This document shows positions 38,146 to 42,772 of a DNA stretch of 42,772 nt, in pieces. A program made the position numbers and the translations under genes. The notes below the pieces were generated by a model, which had not been told where the DNA came from, ran no database searches, and was given only the letters and a program-made list of their open reading frames with translations. The stretch comes from Candidatus Stahliibacteriota bacterium (GTDB taxonomy: Bacteria > Hydrothermota > UBA3073 > JACQXS01), in the NCBI GenBank assembly GCA_016208615.1, contig JACQXS010000058.1, positions 1 to 42,772 of the forward strand, read 5' to 3'. Within the stretch, counting starts at the first letter, position 1. Every line of letters begins with the position of its first letter.

Positions 38146-39177
38146 CTATATTCTCGGAAGTGATAATTTGGCTAATGCTTTTAGTTTATCTATCTTACTC
38201 TCTATAGAAGCTAAATAGATAATTAGCCGCCATAATGATAATGGTCTTGATGGTAATCTAAATATCCATTGTTCTATTCTGTGTGGAGAGTGTAATTCAT
38301 CTAATACAAATTGTGGCACATTAGCATTAAATAAGCTTTTGGCATAGTAAAGAGCATAAAAGACAGGTTTGCTAATTTTAGCTCTCTGTACCAAGCTAAT
38401 CACTTTCTTCCACTCTATATCATATTTTTCTATTAGTTGATAGATATCGGCTATCCACTTTATGTTATGATAAGCTTCTTTAAGTAAATGAAATGATAAA
38501 TAGATAAGTAGATACTCAGGCGTTAGTATAAGGGATTGGGAAGAAGCTATTTGGGCTGGCATTGTATTTTGCCATAGCTCATCTATATTGAGCTTAAAGA
38601 CATATTTTTGCACCGCACTGCTCTTATTAACTATATCCCAATGTATATCAAGGATAACCCCCTTAAAATAAGTAGTATGATTAGTTTTATTCGCTTCACT
38701 ATATTTATCATCATTCGAATAGCCAAGTTCTCTTAATAGCTTATCTACTGCTCTTAAATCCTCTTTATGAATTAGCATATCAATATCCGTAATTTCTCTT
38801 ACCCCTATATCCTGATAAATAGTGTTCAGGAAACTAATTCCTTTTAATATTATTGTCTCTATATTTTGTTTGGCGAATGTTTCTAATATCTTGTGTAGCT
38901 CTGACAGATACATTATATTTCTTGCCTTATTTTGCAAATACTTTTGCTTTAACTCACTTAATACTTCACTTGGCACTAATATCGGTGTTCGGTGTTCGGT
39001 TAGCGGGATACGGTTAAGCGTAAAATATAATATAGGAAGTAAGGGGGCAAACTTTCTCTCGCTCAACACTTTATGCCAATTAACGCCTTCTATAAGTAGT
39101 TGTTCAATTTTGGATAGACCCTTACTTGATGGGACAGAGTAGCATATAAGCTTACTTTCTCGTGTCTTTTGCTGCAT
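38146..39177 (-). CDS. Nucleotidyltransferase-family protein (NTP_transf_5-like)
   Basis: IETIILKGISFLNTIYQDIGVREITDIDMLIHKEDLRAVDKLLRELGY...ILDIHWDIVN. Confidence 0.78.
   Translation of the reverse strand: MQQKTRESKLICYSVPSSKGLSKIEQLLIEGVNWHKVLSERKFAPLLPILYFTLNRIPLTEHRTPILVPSEVLSELKQKYLQNKARNIMYLSELHKILETFAKQNIETIILKGISFLNTIYQDIGVREITDIDMLIHKEDLRAVDKLLRELGYSNDDKYSEANKTNHTTYFKGVILDIHWDIVNKSSAVQKYVFKLNIDELWQNTMPAQIASSQSLILTPEYLLIYLSFHLLKEAYHNIKWIADIYQLIEKYDIEWKKVISLVQRAKISKPVFYALYYAKSLFNANVPQFVLDELHSPHRIEQWIFRLPSRPLSLWRLIIYLASIESKIDKLKALAKLSLPRI
38983..39017 (-). repeat. Five tandem heptamers (CGGTTAT family) within the nucleotidyltransferase CDS
   Basis: cggtgtt cggtgtt cggttag cgggata cggttaa. 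Confidence 0.88.
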
Positions 39178-39201
39178 CTACTTTCTTAAATGTAGGACAG
39201 A

Positions 39202-40683
39202 TTATATATTATCCTTACCGTCCCAAGTTATGTGATAATAGCCGGATTCTTGCTTCTTATCCACTAATGTCCTTACCAATTGTCCTGCACTGTTGTAAAT
39301 CTTAAGTTGGCAAGGGATAGTTATTTTTCTCTCCCTATCCATAGGAATTTGGTATTGGATAAGCGTAGAGTGTGTAAATGGACTGGGATAGCTTTTGTAG
39401 AGCTTAAATACTTTTGGCAATAAATCTATTTCTTCTACTTCTGTGGTAGAGTTTTTAGAGCCCCCAGAACTAAAACAAGTAATCTTTCCGCCTTGTGTTG
39501 CCACATATATACTTCCATTAGCAAAGGCGGGCGAACTAATAATAGGACTGCCCAAAGAAAAAGCCCATAGCGAATCGCCTGTCAAGGCACTAAAAGCGTA
39601 TAAAATTCCACTCCCCGAGCCTACCCAGACTATAGTATCTGTGATTATAGGCGAGGAGCAAAATCCAATATCCGATGCCTTACCTATTTCCTTCTGCCAT
39701 TTCAAATTCCCATTATAAATATCCAGAGCATAAATTGAAAGTGTCGGATAACCGGAGCATACATAAAGCGTAGCCCTATCCAGAGCAGGTGAAGACACAT
39801 AACTATAAGGTGATGAGGTAACTATTTTATTTGCCATATCCTCACTTACTCTTAAAAGTGTAGCAGAAGAAATATAATGTCCTATATCTTTACTTCCAAG
39901 CGAATTTACCCATTTTATCGTACCTGTTTCCTTGTTTAGAGCATATGCTTTTTTATCATAATCTCCCGGCACACAATAAACAAAGCTATCACCAACCACC
40001 GGTGACGAAAAATACACCCCACCCGCCGTGCTAACTGACCACTTAATAGAGCCATCAGGATTTAAGGCATAAAACTTACCATCATTAGCACCTATAAATA
40101 TTACATTATCCATATAGCAAGGCGATGAATAAACAGGTTGCTTAAACGACTTGTTCCATAATTTCATCCCATTATCAGAATATAAACAATAAATATCTGT
40201 ACAAGGGAAGCCAGCTCCAAAAAATAGTCTCTTACCTACTATAAGTGGAGAAGAACAATTTATACCATTTGTCCTATACATCCATTGTATCTTTCCATCT
40301 GTTGCTCTAAGGGCATATAAGTAGCCATCCCTTGAAGTAAAATAGACTTTTTGATTTCCAATAACTGGTGTACCATCAATCCAGCCCTGTGTTTTACACA
40401 TCCAGATTAAGTTGCCAGAGGAAGAGGAAACAGCATAAAGAGCAGAATCTCTTGTTCCTATATATATTATACCATTAGCAATAGCAGGTGAAGATATAAT
40501 CGCTCCGCCAGTATTAAATTGCCAAGCAGGAGCTAATGGTGGTGTAATTAGTTCTTGCGTATATCCGGTATTTTGTGGGTTGCCCCTGAATTTTGACCAC
40601 TCCGTGGTGAACCACTCCCCATAACAAAAGGACAGAGGACAGAAGACAGAGGACAGAAGACAGAGGACAAATAATTTTTTCAT
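39202..40683 (-). CDS. Secreted PQQ-like beta-propeller protein with truncated Por-type C-terminal tail
   Basis: Repeats such as GGAIISSPAIANGIIYIGTRDSALYAVSSSSGNLIW; tail FKLYKSYPSPFTHSTLIQYQIP...IYNSAGQLVRTLVDKKQESGYYHITWDGKDNI*. Confidence 0.85.
   Translation of the reverse strand: MKKLFVLCLLSSVFCPLSFCYGEWFTTEWSKFRGNPQNTGYTQELITPPLAPAWQFNTGGAIISSPAIANGIIYIGTRDSALYAVSSSSGNLIWMCKTQGWIDGTPVIGNQKVYFTSRDGYLYALRATDGKIQWMYRTNGINCSSPLIVGKRLFFGAGFPCTDIYCLYSDNGMKLWNKSFKQPVYSSPCYMDNVIFIGANDGKFYALNPDGSIKWSVSTAGGVYFSSPVVGDSFVYCVPGDYDKKAYALNKETGTIKWVNSLGSKDIGHYISSATLLRVSEDMANKIVTSSPYSYVSSPALDRATLYVCSGYPTLSIYALDIYNGNLKWQKEIGKASDIGFCSSPIITDTIVWVGSGSGILYAFSALTGDSLWAFSLGSPIISSPAFANGSIYVATQGGKITCFSSGGSKNSTTEVEEIDLLPKVFKLYKSYPSPFTHSTLIQYQIPMDRERKITIPCQLKIYNSAGQLVRTLVDKKQESGYYHITWDGKDNI
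40630..40671 (-). repeat. Six tandem heptamers (RGACAGA family) within the signal peptide of the PQQ-like protein
   Basis: ggacaga ggacaga agacaga ggacaga agacaga ggacaaa. Confidence 0.92.
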
Positions 40684-40697
40684 TTACTTACTTTATT

Positions 40698-42758
40698 TTA
40701 TTTGGAAAAGCAAAATACTCTTCCCGCCTCTGACCCTATGTATATATAACTCCCATCCGTAGAAGGCGACGACGATATGGGCGCACCTGTATTATATCTC
40801 CATATTAAAGCACCTGTCGTCTTATTTATCGCATAAAAATATCCATCCTGGCTACCAAAATACACTACATTCTCCCAAACAAGAGGTGACCCCCGTATGG
40901 CACCTCCTGCTTGATACGGACTCCAAGTTTTGGGTGCCTTATTACTTCTATCTATACTATACAATTTACCATCGTTATCACCGAAATAGATATAATTTTG
41001 GTCAAATAAGTCAAGCCAAACTGGTGATTCTATGGCTCCGGTTGGTGTAGTATAGGGTGCCCAAACTGTATCATAATTAGCAGTATACAATGCATATAAA
41101 GTGGACCCACCACTTCCAATATACAATTTATCTCCCCACAGCCAACTCCAAGCTTTTATATCTCCATCCATGCCATACTTTAATAGAGGTGTGCCATCAA
41201 AGCATTGTAATTTGTATAAAGAATCACTATCTGACCCTATATGGATATTACCATCCCCAATAGCAGGGCCGGCAAACACTGTATCCCCAATATCTGTGTA
41301 CCACGCTTCATTTCCATTAGCCGTAGAACAAGCATATATTCTTCCATTAGCACAGCCAAAATACACCTTTATTGCATCTGACCCTACTGTTCCCGTTATC
41401 CCTGATGGTGTATTATGCGTCCAGAGAGCAGTGCCGATATTACCATCATCCCTAATAGCATACACACGATTATTCAAAGTACCGAAGTAAATCTTATATT
41501 TACTGATACCGGCATCCCAAAAGACCATAGGTATGGCTCTAATATCTCCATTTGCCGCATACTTCCACTTTACACTTCCATCCACAGCATATAAGGCATA
41601 TAAAGTATCATTATTGCACCCAAAATATGCTGTCCCTCCCCTTATACAACAAGATGAACGCACCTCAGCACTTAATAATCCTGTATTGGGATATTTCCAT
41701 ATTAACGAATACGGCATACGCTCATCTGACCCTATATCATAAAGTAAATTATATGGCCTATCGTCATTATCTATATCATTAGACGGAGCATTTTGAGCAT
41801 TAAATGTAGAAGTCCCCGCATCAGCACAGACCGAAGCACTCCCAATATGTCCATCAGTTGTTAAATCTGGGTTCCCGGAAGTTATTCCGTTTATTCCTGC
41901 ATTAGCCGTCCCTCCTGTGCCACTACAGAAATTATAGTCAAATAGACTACCACTGCCTTCATCTCTGATATTGTAATTTGTGTTATTATAGCATAGATTA
42001 TTAAAACAAGTATTATTATCACATCCCGTATTAAGTCTAATTCCATAATTTATATTATTGAATGCTGTATTATTCACAATGACCGCATTATCAGAATTAT
42101 TGTAAAGTTCAAGTAATTTATCATTACTATAGCCCGTATTATTTTCAGCCCTACAATTATTACTGGCATCCAAAATAATCGACTCATCATCTATATTATG
42201 TAAGCGGTTGCGAGCAAGTACTGCTGAGTTAGAACTCTCAATCCCTATTCCAGTATACCTTAAATGATGAATGACATTATCCTGAATAATAACATTGGCA
42301 CTACTATTTACTTTAATCCCTTGTGCAGTGGATTCGCCAACATATCCTTGTCGATAAATTTCGCAATCTTTAATTTGGGCATTGTCTGTCCCATTACGCA
42401 AATAAATATGTGCATTTGTATAATCACCTAAACAATTGCGTAGCGTAAAATGGTCTATAATTATGTAATCACAATTACTCATATCAAGGCAGGGCGTTAA
42501 ATTGCCACCGCCATCTATAATAATCGGTCCCGCACTCAAACCTATGAATTTATTAGCACTTGTATTAGCAAGAAGGTAAGTTTTATTAGTCGCTGTACCC
42601 GAAAGATTTGCTCTACTTATATTTTCCGAATATGTTCCCGGAGCAACATAACAAGTATCACCCGCTATCATATGGTCTATTGCCCATTGAATAGTCAGCC
42701 AAGCACCTGAAGCTTGAGAATATATGCCGAGATTAGAATTATTACCATCTGTCCGCAC
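40698..42758 (-). CDS. Right-handed beta-helix (NosD/pectate-lyase-like) plus PQQ-like beta-propeller protein, probably 5'-truncated by the window edge
   Basis: WLTIQWAIDHMIAGDTCYVAPGTYSENI...NVIIQDNVIHHLRYTGIGIESS... then repeated GDIKAWSWLWGDKLYIGSGGSTLYAL-type propeller blades. Confidence 0.82.
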   Translation of the reverse strand: MRTDGNNSNLGIYSQASGAWLTIQWAIDHMIAGDTCYVAPGTYSENISRANLSGTATNKTYLLANTSANKFIGLSAGPIIIDGGGNLTPCLDMSNCDYIIIDHFTLRNCLGDYTNAHIYLRNGTDNAQIKDCEIYRQGYVGESTAQGIKVNSSANVIIQDNVIHHLRYTGIGIESSNSAVLARNRLHNIDDESIILDASNNCRAENNTGYSNDKLLELYNNSDNAVIVNNTAFNNINYGIRLNTGCDNNTCFNNLCYNNTNYNIRDEGSGSLFDYNFCSGTGGTANAGINGITSGNPDLTTDGHIGSASVCADAGTSTFNAQNAPSNDIDNDDRPYNLLYDIGSDERMPYSLIWKYPNTGLLSAEVRSSCCIRGGTAYFGCNNDTLYALYAVDGSVKWKYAANGDIRAIPMVFWDAGISKYKIYFGTLNNRVYAIRDDGNIGTALWTHNTPSGITGTVGSDAIKVYFGCANGRIYACSTANGNEAWYTDIGDTVFAGPAIGDGNIHIGSDSDSLYKLQCFDGTPLLKYGMDGDIKAWSWLWGDKLYIGSGGSTLYALYTANYDTVWAPYTTPTGAIESPVWLDLFDQNYIYFGDNDGKLYSIDRSNKAPKTWSPYQAGGAIRGSPLVWENVVYFGSQDGYFYAINKTTGALIWRYNTGAPISSSPSTDGSYIYIGSEAGRVFCFSK

Positions 42759-42772
42759 ATAGACTACCCGGA

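Overview
42.8 kb of an AT-rich bacterial genome. The gene content (two 2-oxoacid:ferredoxin oxidoreductase loci, secreted beta-propeller proteins with Por/FlgD-like C-terminal tails) suggests a candidate-phylum, WOR-3-like anaerobe, but that assignment is inference. Housekeeping content: clpC, mutL, a heterodimeric ABC exporter pair, leuC-type aconitase, nrdR, holA, miaA, csp, gyrA, a zinc-ribbon protein, tRNA-Val and tRNA-Arg. The most striking observation is that two unrelated HEPN/MNT toxin-antitoxin cassettes, with opposite gene order, sit inside the plus-strand ferredoxin oxidoreductase operon. Each is flanked by a 66-76 bp direct duplication of the 5' end of the downstream operon gene. 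The upstream copy is a truncated leader ORF whose stop codon overlaps the cassette start codon (ATGGGTAA / ATGGATAA), and the full downstream gene is regenerated flush with the end of the cassette. A third TA module (RelE-type) adjoins the second oxidoreductase locus. Other unusual features: 7-bp-period repeat arrays of several sequence families inside genes (one encodes a signal-peptide core), short palindromic elements inserted in-frame in several conserved genes, a methyltransferase-nuclease fusion next to a Shedu-like DUF4263 nuclease, tandem 21-bp arrays (one a hairpin array with compensatory changes), and several disrupted conserved genes (miaA with two in-frame TAA codons, ABC exporter, ccdA-like gene, BNR protein).
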